The translations under genes were made by a program, and so were the position numbers. The notes under the pieces are model-generated. The model did no database searches, was not told the origin of the DNA, and saw only the letters and a list, made by a program, of their open reading frames with translations. Positions 18,065 through 26,355 of a DNA stretch of 39,284 bases are shown here, piece by piece (the stretch's first letter is position 1; each line of letters opens with the position of its first letter). This DNA comes from JBFWWW01 sp050245975 (GTDB lineage Bacteria > Pseudomonadota > Alphaproteobacteria > Rhizobiales > Hyphomicrobiaceae): contig JBFWWW010000013.1 of assembly GCA_050245975.1 (NCBI GenBank), positions 1 to 39,284 on the forward strand. The letters run 5' to 3'.

Positions 18065-18709
18065 ATGAGCGATGCGCTGACGCTGAACAGCAGCACCCTT
18101 GAGCTTCAGACGGTCCAGCGGTGGCGCAAGCGCGTCCTTGCCATGCTGCTGGGATTTACTGCTGTCGTCATCCTGTTCATCAGCAGCGTGTGGCGGGCGA
18201 GCTACCCGCTTTTCTATTTTGGCATCGAGTCCCTCGGCATGGTCATGATCGCGACCTGCATCATGGGGCGGACCTGGTGCACGCTCTATATCGGCGGGCG
18301 CAAGAAGGGCGAGCTCGTTCAGGACGGCCCGTACTCGGTCGTCCGCAATCCGCTCTATGTTTTCAGCCTGATCGGTATCGCCGGGATCGGGGCTCAGGTC
18401 GGGAGCCTCGTGACGATGGTCGTGCTGCCGGCCATCGCCTGGGTCGTGTTCAGGCTGGTGGTCGGCGAGGAGGAGAAGTTTCTTGCCGACGCGTTTGGCG
18501 ACTCCTATCGCGAGTATTGCGCGCGCGTGCCGCGGTTCCTTCCCGATCTGTCGCTTTGGCATGACGTCGGGCGTCTGATCGTGAACCCGCAGACTGTTGC
18601 GCGCACCTTTTTCGAAAGCAGCCTGTTCCTGATCGCCATTCCGGTCGGCGATCTGGCGGACTGGCTGCAGGCCATCCACGTTCTGCCCGTCCTCTTCTAC
18701 CTGCCCTGA
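18065..18709 (+). CDS. Isoprenylcysteine carboxyl methyltransferase-like membrane protein
   Basis: A 214-residue membrane protein of the ICMT/phospholipid N-methyltransferase-like family, with hydrophobic segments near residues 25-45, 50-65 and 95-125. The SAM-binding signature is present: GPYSVVRNPLYVFSL near residue 94 and, after the last helix pair, an EEEKFLADAFGDSYREYCAR block with VPRFLP. In bacteria these proteins methylate small lipids or unknown acceptors and few are characterised. A ggaagg sits about 8 bases before the ATG. The C-terminal 50 residues, with a further hydrophobic stretch, are not part of the family core. Confidence 0.82.
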   Translation: MSDALTLNSSTLELQTVQRWRKRVLAMLLGFTAVVILFISSVWRASYPLFYFGIESLGMVMIATCIMGRTWCTLYIGGRKKGELVQDGPYSVVRNPLYVFSLIGIAGIGAQVGSLVTMVVLPAIAWVVFRLVVGEEEKFLADAFGDSYREYCARVPRFLPDLSLWHDVGRLIVNPQTVARTFFESSLFLIAIPVGDLADWLQAIHVLPVLFYLP

Positions 18710-18795
18710 GCCCTGCCGTTTTGCCGGCTTGGCGTGCGGATGCCGCTCCGCCTATGATGCCGCATGTCTTGAGTGGTCGGTCATGCGAGGCGACC

Positions 18796-19602
18796 ATGCG
18801 TGCCTGGGGCTATGCCGTTGTCGCCTGGATCGTGGCCTGCGTGCTTGCGGCGCCTCCTGCGGCCGCAGCCAGCGGCGACCGTTGCCAGGCCTATGCCGAG
18901 CGCTCATCGCTGGTGCGCAGGGTTGCCGACCGGCCGGGAGAGCTTGATCCGACGCAGGTTCGCCTGACGTTCATCGGTCACGCGACTTTTCTTATCGAAA
19001 GCGCCGGCGGCGTGAAGATCGCCACCGACTACAACGACTACATCCGCCCGCCGGTCGTGCCCGACATCGCCACCATGAACCGGGCGCACACCACGCATTA
19101 CTCGACGGCGCCCGATCCGGGCATCAGCTACGTCCTGCGCGGCTGGAATCCTGAAGGCGGACCGGCACGTCATGACATCACGGTGGGCGACGTGCGCGTG
19201 CGCAATGTCGCGACCAACATCCGCGACTGGAGCGGCGGATCGGTTGCTTACGGCAACTCGATCTTCATCTTCGAGATGGCGGGTTTGTGCATCGGCCACC
19301 TCGGCCATCTGCATCACACCCTGACGCCGGAGCAGATCGGGGAGGTCGGGCAGCTCGACGTGGTGCTCGTGCCGGTGGACGGCAGCTATACGCTCGACAT
19401 CGCCGGCATGATCGAGGTGCTGAAATCCCTTCACGCACGGCTGATGCTGCCGATGCACTACTTCAACGAGTTCACGCTCAACCGCTTCCTCGAGCGCATC
19501 CGCGACGAGTTTCCCGTCGAGCGCAGCGACAGCCCGAGCATCGTCGTGTCGCAAGGGTCGATGCCGGCCAACCCGAAGATCGTGGTTCTGCCCGGCCGCT
19601 AG
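18796..19602 (+). CDS. Exported metallo-beta-lactamase-fold hydrolase (UlaG-like)
   Basis: A 268-residue protein with a Sec signal peptide (AWGYAVVAWIVACVLAAPPA, cleavage near residue 25). The body matches the UlaG/YycJ-like branch of the metallo-beta-lactamase fold: FIGHATFLIES near residue 58, a metal loop reading NRAHTTHYST where the family has T-H-x-H-x-D-H, GHLGHLHH near 170, and LMLPMHYFNEF near 215. The His-x-x-His of the first loop lacks the usual Asp-His, so metal binding may be altered. I chose the ATG at 18796 because the signal peptide starts there, with gagg 5 bases upstream. It converges on the redoxin gene with 12 bases between stops. Confidence 0.82.
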   Translation: MRAWGYAVVAWIVACVLAAPPAAAASGDRCQAYAERSSLVRRVADRPGELDPTQVRLTFIGHATFLIESAGGVKIATDYNDYIRPPVVPDIATMNRAHTTHYSTAPDPGISYVLRGWNPEGGPARHDITVGDVRVRNVATNIRDWSGGSVAYGNSIFIFEMAGLCIGHLGHLHHTLTPEQIGEVGQLDVVLVPVDGSYTLDIAGMIEVLKSLHARLMLPMHYFNEFTLNRFLERIRDEFPVERSDSPSIVVSQGSMPANPKIVVLPGR

Positions 19603-19614
19603 CGGCCGCCGGGC
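19590..19614. terminator. GC-rich hairpin across two convergent stop codons
   Basis: gcccggccgct faces agcggcc plus gccgggc with a 3-base slip, forming a GC-rich stem over the end of the hydrolase gene and up to the stop of the convergent redoxin gene. It has no T tract, so it may only weakly end transcription from either side. Confidence 0.35.
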
Positions 19615-20262
19615 TCAGTCGTGGCCGTGATGGTGGCCGTGCGCGTGGTCATGGTGCGTATGGCCGCACCCGCACCCGTCGCCGTGCTCGTGGTGATGAT
19701 GGTCATGGCTGTGCCCGGCATGCGGGTCGGGCGGTGCGATCAGCGTGGCGGCGAGCTTCTGTTCGATGGTGACCGCCTGCGCGCGCTCGCCGTTCGCGTC
19801 CTCGGTCGCGAGCGCCATGATCTCGGCGGCGAGCATGATGTCGTCCGGCCGGCCGAAATAGTGGCGGCGCAACCGGCCGGCGCGATCGAACAGCAAGAGG
19901 GTGGGCGTGCCCTGCATCTCGTAGGCGGCCATCGTCTTGGGGATGCCTGCGCCGTTGGGCTCATCGACACCTACCGGAAACGGCCAGCGGTATTCGTGCA
20001 GGAAGACGTGCAGGGCTTCCTCGGTCATCACGGCGTGATGCTCGAAAACGCTGTGCAGGCCGATGACGGCCACCTCGTTGCGATTGAACCGCTCGTGGAT
20101 CCGCTTGGCCTGCGGCAAGCCATGCTCGAGGCATCCGGGGCACAGCATCTGGAACGCCGTCAGCACCACCACCTTGCCCTTCAGCGCGGCGAGGCTGAGC
20201 GGTGTTTTTGTGTGGAACCAGCGCGTTACCGACAACTCGGGCGGGGATTCGGGATTGAACAT
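19615..20262 (-). CDS. Thioredoxin-fold protein with histidine-rich C-terminal tail
   Basis: A 215-residue peroxiredoxin/thioredoxin-like protein. The redox motif is C41-P-G-C44 in FQMLCPGCLEHGLPQA, and the cis-proline loop is GTPTLLLFD near residue 119. After the domain ends near residue 178 there is a 35-residue tail holding 17 histidines plus Cys197 and Cys199, which would bind Zn, Ni, Cu or Co. No signal peptide is visible, so it is probably cytoplasmic. I chose the ATG at 20260-20262, with cggag 7 bases upstream; the open frame extends further to a GTG. It is divergent from pyrE. Confidence 0.86.
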   Translation of the reverse strand: MFNPESPPELSVTRWFHTKTPLSLAALKGKVVVLTAFQMLCPGCLEHGLPQAKRIHERFNRNEVAVIGLHSVFEHHAVMTEEALHVFLHEYRWPFPVGVDEPNGAGIPKTMAAYEMQGTPTLLLFDRAGRLRRHYFGRPDDIMLAAEIMALATEDANGERAQAVTIEQKLAATLIAPPDPHAGHSHDHHHHEHGDGCGCGHTHHDHAHGHHHGHD

Positions 20263-20308
20263 GACGGCTCCGTTTGCTGCCGGTGTGGATAGCACAGGCC
20301 GCAGCCGC

Positions 20309-20337
20309 TTGACACTGCGCCCGCTGCTATGTCCAAC
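20309..20337 (+). promoter_or_regulatory. Candidate pyrE promoter
   Basis: A consensus -35 box TTGACA is at 20309-20314. A 17-base spacer leads to a poor -10 (tccaac). It lies 28 bases upstream of the pyrE ATG, inside the 102-base gap shared with the divergent redoxin gene. Only the -35 is convincing. Confidence 0.35.
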
Positions 20338-20364
20338 GCTATCGGAAATCGCGAGGAGGATCGT

Positions 20365-20928
20365 ATGCCGCAGGCCAGCGAACAGAAGGACCGGCTGATC
20401 GAGATCGTGCGGCGCCGGTCATACGGCACCGGCGTCGAGATCAAGCTGGCTTCGGGCCGCATCTCGAACTTCTACTTCAACATGAAGCCCACCATGATGG
20501 ACCCCGAAGGGGCCTATCTGCTGGCGCGTCAGATTCTGGCGACGATTTCGGACCTTGAGGCCGATCTCATCGGCGGGTTGGAGATGGGGGCCGTGCCGGT
20601 TGCCGCCGCCGTTGCCGCCGTCAGTCACGCGCAGGGCACGCCGCTGCCGGCGTTTTTCGTGCGCAAGCAGGCCAAGGAGCACGGCACGCAAAGCCTGATC
20701 GAAGGGCTTGTGAAAGGCGAAACGCTGGCCGGCAGGAGCGTCGTCGTGGTCGAGGACGTGACCACCACCGGCGGCTCGGCGCTCAAGGCCATCGAGGTCA
20801 TTCGCGCCGAGGGCGGCAAGGTTCTGGCCGTTGTCACCGCCGTCGATCGCGAGGAGGGCGCCGCCGACACCTTTCGTGCCGCCGGCATCGACTTCAGGCC
20901 TGTCCTGCGCGTCAGCGACTTTCGCTGA
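20365..20928 (+). CDS. pyrE: Orotate phosphoribosyltransferase
   Basis: A 187-residue enzyme of de novo pyrimidine synthesis (orotate + PRPP to OMP). It carries the PRPP-binding motif VVVVEDVTTTGGSA near residues 128-141, the FFVRKQAKEHGTQ loop with catalytic lysines near residue 96, and SGRISNFYFNMKP near the N-terminus. The ATG at 20365 is preceded by gaggagga at 4 bases, so the upstream in-frame start at 20329 is rejected. It stands alone, convergent with pckA, with 9 bases between the stops. Confidence 0.95.
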   Translation: MPQASEQKDRLIEIVRRRSYGTGVEIKLASGRISNFYFNMKPTMMDPEGAYLLARQILATISDLEADLIGGLEMGAVPVAAAVAAVSHAQGTPLPAFFVRKQAKEHGTQSLIEGLVKGETLAGRSVVVVEDVTTTGGSALKAIEVIRAEGGKVLAVVTAVDREEGAADTFRAAGIDFRPVLRVSDFR

Positions 20929-20937
20929 CGGCCCGCG

Positions 20938-22524
20938 TCACTCGGCCGCCGCGCGCAATGCCGGCGCAGCCGCCATGACATCCGCGTCCACGTGCGAGGC
21001 GAACTTCGCGAAGTTGGCGTTGAACATGTCGACGAGGGCCTTCGCCTGCGCGTCGTATGCGGCCTTGTCGGCCCACGTCTCGCGCGGGTTGAGAATGGAG
21101 GGCTCGACGCCCTGCAGTGCCGTCGGCACCTGGAAACCGAACACCGGATCGACGCGCATCGGCTGCGCCTTGAGGGCTCCCGACAGAGCCGCGTCGAGAA
21201 GCGCGCGCGTGGCCTTGATCGGCATGCGGTGGCCGACGCCGAATTTGCCGCCGGTCCAGCCCGTGTTGACGAGCCAGCAGTCGACGTTGTGGCTTGCGAT
21301 GAGGTCGCGCAGCATGTTGCCGTAGGCGCTGGGATGGCGCGGCATGAACGGGGCGCCGAAGCAGGTGGAGAACGTTGCCTGCGGCTCGCTGCCCATGCCC
21401 TTTTCTGTTCCGGCCACCTTGGCCGTGTATCCGGACAGGAAGTGGTACATCGCCTGGCTCGGCGTCAGCTTGGCGATCGGCGGCATGACGCCGAAGGCGT
21501 CCGCGCACAGCATGACGATGTTCTTGGGATGGCCCGCCGACCCCTTGGCGCTGGCGTTGGCGATGAAATGCAGCGGATAGGCGGCACGCGTATTTTCCGT
21601 CAGCTTGCCGTCGTTGAAATCCGGCTCGCGCGTGTGCGGGTCGAGGATGACATTTTCCAGCACGGTGCCGAAGCGGTTCGAGGCCGACCAGATTTCGGGC
21701 TCGGCCTCCTGCGACAGGCGGATCGTCTTTGCGTAGCAACCGCCCTCGAAATTGAAGATGCCTGCCGGCGACCAGCCGTGCTCGTCGTCGCCGAGCAGGA
21801 TGCGTTTGGGGTCGGCCGACAATGTGGTCTTGCCGGTTCCGGAGAGGCCGAAGAAGACGGCGGACTGGCCCTCCTTGGAGACGTTGGCCGAGCAGTGCAT
21901 CGGCATCACGTTCCGCTCGGGCATGACGTAGTTGAGATAGGTGAAGACCGACTTCTTCGTCTCGCCGGCATAGGATGAGCCGCCGATCAGCACGAGCTTC
22001 TTGGCAAAGTTGCACGCGATGACCGTTTCGGATCGCACGCCGTGCCGTTTCGGGTCGGCCTTGAAGCTCGGCAGATTGACGACCGTGAACTGCGGCACGA
22101 ACGACGCGAGCTCGCTGGCGTCCGGCCGGCGCAGGAGATGGCGGATGAAAAGGGCATGCCACGCATACTCGGTGAAGATGCGGGCGTTGAGGCGGAATTG
22201 CGGATCCGCGCCGGCGAAAAGATCTTCGACGTAGATGTCGCAGGACTTTGCGTGCGCCAGGAAGTCCGCATAGATCAGATCGAACTGAGCAGGCGTCATC
22301 GCCTTGTTGTTGTCCCACCAGATCGTGTCTTCGGTCGTCGCGTCGCGAACCGTGAACTTGTCCTGCGGCGAGCGGCCGGTGTGCAGTCCGGTCTCGACCG
22401 CAAAGGCGCCCGTTGACGCAAGCTGGCCTTCGTTGCGGCGGACGGCGTGCTCGACGAGGTCGGCCTCGAGCAGATTGAAGTGCGCTTTGTTGAAAGCCGA
22501 TGTAGGAAAGGAGTCCGTTGCCAT
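20938..22524 (-). CDS. pckA: Phosphoenolpyruvate carboxykinase (ATP)
   Basis: A 528-residue gluconeogenic enzyme converting oxaloacetate and ATP to PEP. The kinase loop GLSGTGKTT is at residues 226-234 and is followed by the LGDDEHGWS metal site. ETGLHTGRSPQDKF at about 44-57 and NTGWTGGKFGVGHR near the C-terminus are also typical of the ATP-dependent class. I chose the ATG at 22522-22524 (MATDSFPTS); the open frame runs 16 codons further without family similarity. In many Rhizobiales pckA lies next to chvI; here a HugZ-like gene stands between them. Confidence 0.96.
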   Translation of the reverse strand: MATDSFPTSAFNKAHFNLLEADLVEHAVRRNEGQLASTGAFAVETGLHTGRSPQDKFTVRDATTEDTIWWDNNKAMTPAQFDLIYADFLAHAKSCDIYVEDLFAGADPQFRLNARIFTEYAWHALFIRHLLRRPDASELASFVPQFTVVNLPSFKADPKRHGVRSETVIACNFAKKLVLIGGSSYAGETKKSVFTYLNYVMPERNVMPMHCSANVSKEGQSAVFFGLSGTGKTTLSADPKRILLGDDEHGWSPAGIFNFEGGCYAKTIRLSQEAEPEIWSASNRFGTVLENVILDPHTREPDFNDGKLTENTRAAYPLHFIANASAKGSAGHPKNIVMLCADAFGVMPPIAKLTPSQAMYHFLSGYTAKVAGTEKGMGSEPQATFSTCFGAPFMPRHPSAYGNMLRDLIASHNVDCWLVNTGWTGGKFGVGHRMPIKATRALLDAALSGALKAQPMRVDPVFGFQVPTALQGVEPSILNPRETWADKAAYDAQAKALVDMFNANFAKFASHVDADVMAAAPALRAAAE

Positions 22525-22847
22525 TGTCCGAAGCCAGCCTTGGTTTTTTCCAGTAGTCCGATGGCGCCGCATTGCGGACGGCGCGTGTTTTGATGACCGG
22601 TGCCCGTTTCGTCGGGCACGAGGCCGAAGTGTCTAGGGCCCGGCGAATGCAGCCTCAAGCTCGCGTATGGTCGCACGGATGCCCCGCCGCGCGGAGCCTT
22701 TCGCCAGCATTGGGCTCCGTCCCGCAAGCATAACGTTCCCTCAGGGCAGGGTATAGCGGCCGAACGCCAAAATCAGCAGGACGACCGCAGAACGCAGTAT
22801 CTGCATTAACCGTGTGCAAAATGCGTCAAGTGGTCAGACCAAATGCC
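22525..22847. other. Intergenic region upstream of pckA
   Basis: This 323-base region separates pckA from the HugZ-like gene; both genes are on the minus strand, so it should hold the pckA promoter and leader. A 7-base perfect hairpin (gtgcccg / cgggcac, 6-base loop) lies at 22600-22619, 76-95 bases upstream of the pckA start, without a T run on either strand. I see no convincing gene or promoter boxes. Confidence 0.5.
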
Positions 22848-23594
22848 CTACGCCTTGGCCTGTCTCGCAGCCGCCCGTTGCCGCGCCTCCTGGACCATGG
22901 CGACGAGGGCACGGCGCGCATCGGCTCCCGAGAGCATCGGGAAGGGGCTGTCCACCCGGGCTGTGTCCGCGCCCAGCACGAGATCGATGCCGGCCGGATC
23001 GATTGCGGTGCAGCGCCATTCGCCGGCGGGCCGCCCCGCGAACTCCGTCGCGTAGAGAGCGAGCGCGTCGGCGTGGTCCTCGTTCATGTGGGATACGATG
23101 CCGGGCTCGGCAGCGATGAGGCTTTCGGCGCCGGCCGTATCCGTGATCAGGCTCTCGGCGGTGAGTGTCACGATGCGGCCGAACCCGCCGATGAAGTGAG
23201 CGCGCTCCGGACGCAGCCGGAAAAACGAGAAGTCCGGAAAGTCGGCGTAGGACGCCGCCGACGGATGGCGCGCGAGAAAGCGCTGACGGACGTGCGGTGA
23301 CGCGATCCGCTCCGCGGTTCCGACCACGGTGACGCGCCCGCCGGCAAGCGGATCGCCGAGGCCGTCGGTGCCGTCGAAGAGGAGGCTCGCTCGCGGGTCC
23401 GCCGCCAGGTTCTGGGTATGCACCGCGAGGTTCGAGATCAGAAGAACGGGTGTGCCGTCCGTCTCGGTGGCGACCAGAACAAGCGAGGCGTGGGGATGCC
23501 CGCTGTTCTTGTCGATCGTCGCCAGAGCCGCTTTCAGGCCTTTGCGGATGAGATGGCGGGCATCGCGGGCGAAATCATGGTTGTCAACAGGCAT
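22848..23594 (-). CDS. HugZ-family (pyridoxamine 5'-phosphate oxidase-like) protein
   Basis: A 248-residue protein. The N-terminal split-barrel flavin/haem-type domain covers about residues 8-150 (LKAALATIDKNSGHPHASLV, PVLLISNLAVHTQNL, RVTVVGTAERI, FFRLRPERAHFIGGFGR). The C-terminal DUF2470-like domain covers about 160-240 (GIVSHMNEDHADALALYATEF). This two-domain layout is that of HugZ-type haem-utilisation proteins, which bind and may degrade haem. No haem-uptake genes are nearby. It lies between pckA and the chvI promoter and is divergent from chvI. Confidence 0.85.
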   Translation of the reverse strand: MPVDNHDFARDARHLIRKGLKAALATIDKNSGHPHASLVLVATETDGTPVLLISNLAVHTQNLAADPRASLLFDGTDGLGDPLAGGRVTVVGTAERIASPHVRQRFLARHPSAASYADFPDFSFFRLRPERAHFIGGFGRIVTLTAESLITDTAGAESLIAAEPGIVSHMNEDHADALALYATEFAGRPAGEWRCTAIDPAGIDLVLGADTARVDSPFPMLSGADARRALVAMVQEARQRAAARQAKA

Positions 23595-23731
23595 GGAAGG
23601 TCACTTCGGGTTGCAGCGGGGGACTATTCAGGTATCATTCAGTCCGATCAGCACAGACAACGCGTCACAATTTCCGCATGGTAGGGCCCTAGACGGACCC
23701 TCCAGTGTTGGGTGTCGAGGTGGGCACGACG

Positions 23732-24439
23732 ATGAAAGAAAAGAGCACGATTGCTCTGGTCGACGACGAGCGCAACATCCTGACGTCGCTTGGTATGGCA
23801 TTGGAGGCCGAGGGCTACAAGGTCCGGACCTATAGCGACGGTGCGGCGGCATATGAAGCTCTGGCCGAGGAGCCCGCCGACCTGGCGATCCTCGATATCA
23901 AGATGCCGCGCATGGACGGGATGGAGCTGCTGCGGCGTCTGCGCCAGCAGACCGATATGCCGGTTATTTTCCTCACGTCGAAGGACGAGGAGATCGACGA
24001 GCTGTTCGGCCTCAAGATGGGTGCCGACGACTATATCGCGAAGCCGTTTTCGCAGCGGCTGGTTGTGGAACGGGTCAAGGCCGTTCTGCGGCGGTTCCAG
24101 CCCAAGGATGCCAACGGCCAGGTGACGGAAGCCGCCCGCGTCCTCGAGCGCGGCAAGCTGAAGCTCGATCCGGAGCGTCATACCTGCCATTGGGACAGCA
24201 AGCCGGTCATGCTGACGGTGACCGAGTTTCTGATCCTGCAGGCGCTGGCCACGCGCCCCGGCGTCGTCAAGACGCGCGATGCGCTGATGGATGCCGCCTA
24301 CGACGACCAGGTGTACGTCGACGACCGCACCATCGACAGCCACATCAAGCGGCTGCGCAAGAAGTTCAAGCAGGTGGACGACGACTTCGACGTTATCGAG
24401 ACGCTTTACGGCGTCGGTTACCGCTTCAAGGAAGCGTAA
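23732..24439 (+). CDS. chvI: Response regulator ChvI (OmpR family)
   Basis: A 235-residue regulator. The receiver domain has the acidic pair D11-D12 and phospho-acceptor Asp55 in LAILDIKMPRMDG, with the KPF loop lysine. A C-terminal winged-helix OmpR DNA-binding domain spans about 140-235 (TVTEFLILQALATRPGVV, YVDDRTIDSHIKRLRKKFK, YGVGYRF). The wording matches ChvI/ExoS-ChvI partners that control envelope stress, acid response and host interaction in Rhizobiales. I use the ATG at 23732 with gaggtggg upstream. It is followed 20 bases on by chvG, then hprK and PTS genes, the standard order in this group. Confidence 0.94.
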   Translation: MKEKSTIALVDDERNILTSLGMALEAEGYKVRTYSDGAAAYEALAEEPADLAILDIKMPRMDGMELLRRLRQQTDMPVIFLTSKDEEIDELFGLKMGADDYIAKPFSQRLVVERVKAVLRRFQPKDANGQVTEAARVLERGKLKLDPERHTCHWDSKPVMLTVTEFLILQALATRPGVVKTRDALMDAAYDDQVYVDDRTIDSHIKRLRKKFKQVDDDFDVIETLYGVGYRFKEA

Positions 24440-24459
24440 GCTCTCCCGGGGCCTGCCTG

Positions 24460-26355
24460 ATGGCGATCGAGACGGAGCGGCTGCAGCCAGGTTCGGGTGG
24501 CGTGAAGGATGCGGTCCGGCGCGGCTGGAAGCGTGCCGCCTCGGCCGCCGGCGGTGTGCTCCGCAACGAACGCCTGTTCGAGTTTCTGACCTACGGACCG
24601 CTGATCCGTTTCGTCACGCGGACATTGCAGCGGCGCATCGTCTTCTCGAACCTCATCGGCCTGGGCGTGCTGCTGTGCGGGGTCTACTACCTCAGCAACA
24701 ATCACGCCTGGCTGATCGACGCCAAGCGCGAGAGCCTGCGCACGCAGGGCGAGATCATTGCTGCGGCGATCGCCGCCAACGCCACCATCGACACCGACCA
24801 GATCGTCATCGATCCCGACAAGCTGCCGGACATGGATGGAGGTCAGATCCCCTTCCGCGATGACGGCATCGCCGCGCTGGAACTGTCGATCAGGCCCGAG
24901 CGCGTCGCGCCGATCCTGCGCCGCCTCATGCAATCGACGGACAACCGCGCGCGCATCTACGGCCGGGACGGCACGCTCGTCGCCGATTCCGCCACGATGA
25001 TCTACAAGGGCCAGATCGTGCGCTCCGATCTCGGCGACGTCGACCAGGAGCCGCTGACGCCGGTGAAGCTCAAGTCGGCCTGGACGCGGCTGCTGGCCTG
25101 GCTCATGCGCGGCGATCTCTCGGTCTACAAGGAGATCGGCACCGCCAATGGAACGGCCTATCCGGAGGTCCGGATGGCGCTTGCCGGTTCCACGACGCCG
25201 ATGCTGCTCGTCAACGAGAAGGGCGAGCAGATCGTCTCCGTTGCCGTTCCCATCCAACGTCTCAAGGCCGTGCAGGGTGTCCTGCTGCTCTCCACGCGTC
25301 CCGGTGAGATCGACGAGGTGTTGTCGGGCGAGCGCAATTTCATCGTCGTCCTGGCACTGTTGGCCCTGGCGACGACGCTGCTCGCCTCCTGGCTCCTCGC
25401 GCGCACCATCGCCGGGCCGATGGGCCGCCTTTCGGCGGCGGCGGAGACGGTGAGCCGCAGCATCACGGCGCGGCATGAGCTTCCCAACCTCACCCGGCGC
25501 ACGGACGAGGTCGGCCAGATGGCCGCTGCGTTCCGCAACATGACGGCGGCGCTCTACCGGCGCATCGAGGCGAGCGAGCGCTTCGCGCAGGACGTGGCGC
25601 ATGAGTTGAAGAACCCGCTGACCGCGGCGCGCTCGACGGCGGAGGCCTTGACCTATGCCAAGACCGAAGAAAAGCGTGCCGAGCTCGTGCACCAGATTCA
25701 GGTCGAGCTGAAACGCCTCAACAAGCTGATTACGGACGTATCGAATGCCTCGCGGCTCGAGGCGGAGCTGGCGCTGCAGGAAATCGAGCCGGTCGATATC
25801 GTCGAGGTGGTGACCGGCGTGGTCAACGTGTTCCGCGATGTGCCGGCGAGCGAGGGCATCCAACTGAAGCTTGTCGGTGTCGCCGGTTCCGGGCGCAAGC
25901 TGATGGTTTCGGGCCACGAAGGCCGGCTCTGCCAGGTGGTCACCAACCTTGTCGACAACGCCCTGTCGTTCTCGCCGGAGGGCGGCGCCGTCACGGTCGC
26001 GACGCGCCGTGTCGGCGACGAGATCGAGATCAGCGTCGAGGATCAGGGACCCGGCATTCCGGCCGACCGGCTGGAGGCCATCTTCGAGCGCTTTTACTCC
26101 GATCGTCCGCAAACCGACCGCACGATCGGCAAGAATTCCGGCCTGGGGCTCAGCATCTCGCGCGAGATCGTCGAGGCTCATGGCGGTCGCATCTGGGCCG
26201 AAAACCGGGAGGGTTCCGGCGGGCGGGCCGCCGATGTCTGCGATCAGCCGGAACTCAGGGATCGCCGGGCGCCCGGTGTGAGCGGCGCCCGCTTCATCGT
26301 GCGTCTGCCCGCTGCCGCGGCCAGCAGGGGAGCGGGCTTTGGACGGCGCGTCTGA
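24460..26355 (+). CDS. chvG: Sensor histidine kinase ChvG
   Basis: A 631-residue membrane kinase. TM1 is at about residues 60-79, a periplasmic sensor region of roughly 210 residues follows, TM2 is at 293-315 and HAMP at 316-368. The H-box FAQDVAHELKNPL has phospho-acceptor His381. The ATPase domain shows N-box NLVDNALSFSPEGG, G1 DQGPGIPA and G2 GLGLSISREIVEAHGG. The roughly 24 residues at 586-609, between the last G-box strand and GARFIVRLP, are a polar insert with a Cys. It phosphorylates ChvI; in rhizobia the periplasmic part is bound by the repressor ExoR. The end overlaps the hprK start by 17 bases. Confidence 0.94.
   Translation: MAIETERLQPGSGGVKDAVRRGWKRAASAAGGVLRNERLFEFLTYGPLIRFVTRTLQRRIVFSNLIGLGVLLCGVYYLSNNHAWLIDAKRESLRTQGEIIAAAIAANATIDTDQIVIDPDKLPDMDGGQIPFRDDGIAALELSIRPERVAPILRRLMQSTDNRARIYGRDGTLVADSATMIYKGQIVRSDLGDVDQEPLTPVKLKSAWTRLLAWLMRGDLSVYKEIGTANGTAYPEVRMALAGSTTPMLLVNEKGEQIVSVAVPIQRLKAVQGVLLLSTRPGEIDEVLSGERNFIVVLALLALATTLLASWLLARTIAGPMGRLSAAAETVSRSITARHELPNLTRRTDEVGQMAAAFRNMTAALYRRIEASERFAQDVAHELKNPLTAARSTAEALTYAKTEEKRAELVHQIQVELKRLNKLITDVSNASRLEAELALQEIEPVDIVEVVTGVVNVFRDVPASEGIQLKLVGVAGSGRKLMVSGHEGRLCQVVTNLVDNALSFSPEGGAVTVATRRVGDEIEISVEDQGPGIPADRLEAIFERFYSDRPQTDRTIGKNSGLGLSISREIVEAHGGRIWAENREGSGGRAADVCDQPELRDRRAPGVSGARFIVRLPAAAASRGAGFGRRV

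Noticed and set aside
22600..22619. Hairpin upstream of pckA as a terminator
   Set aside because: A 7-base stem with no T run on either strand and no gene ending next to it. I keep it only as a structure note.
22806..22811. TTAACC half-site resembling a CtrA box upstream of pckA
   Set aside because: There is no second TTAA at the right distance, and it is about 280 bases from the pckA start. A six-base match is expected by chance.
24190..24459. Upstream extension of the chvG reading frame
   Set aside because: It lies inside chvI in another frame and is Arg/Gly/Gln-rich. The ChvG family N-terminus begins at the ATG at 24460.
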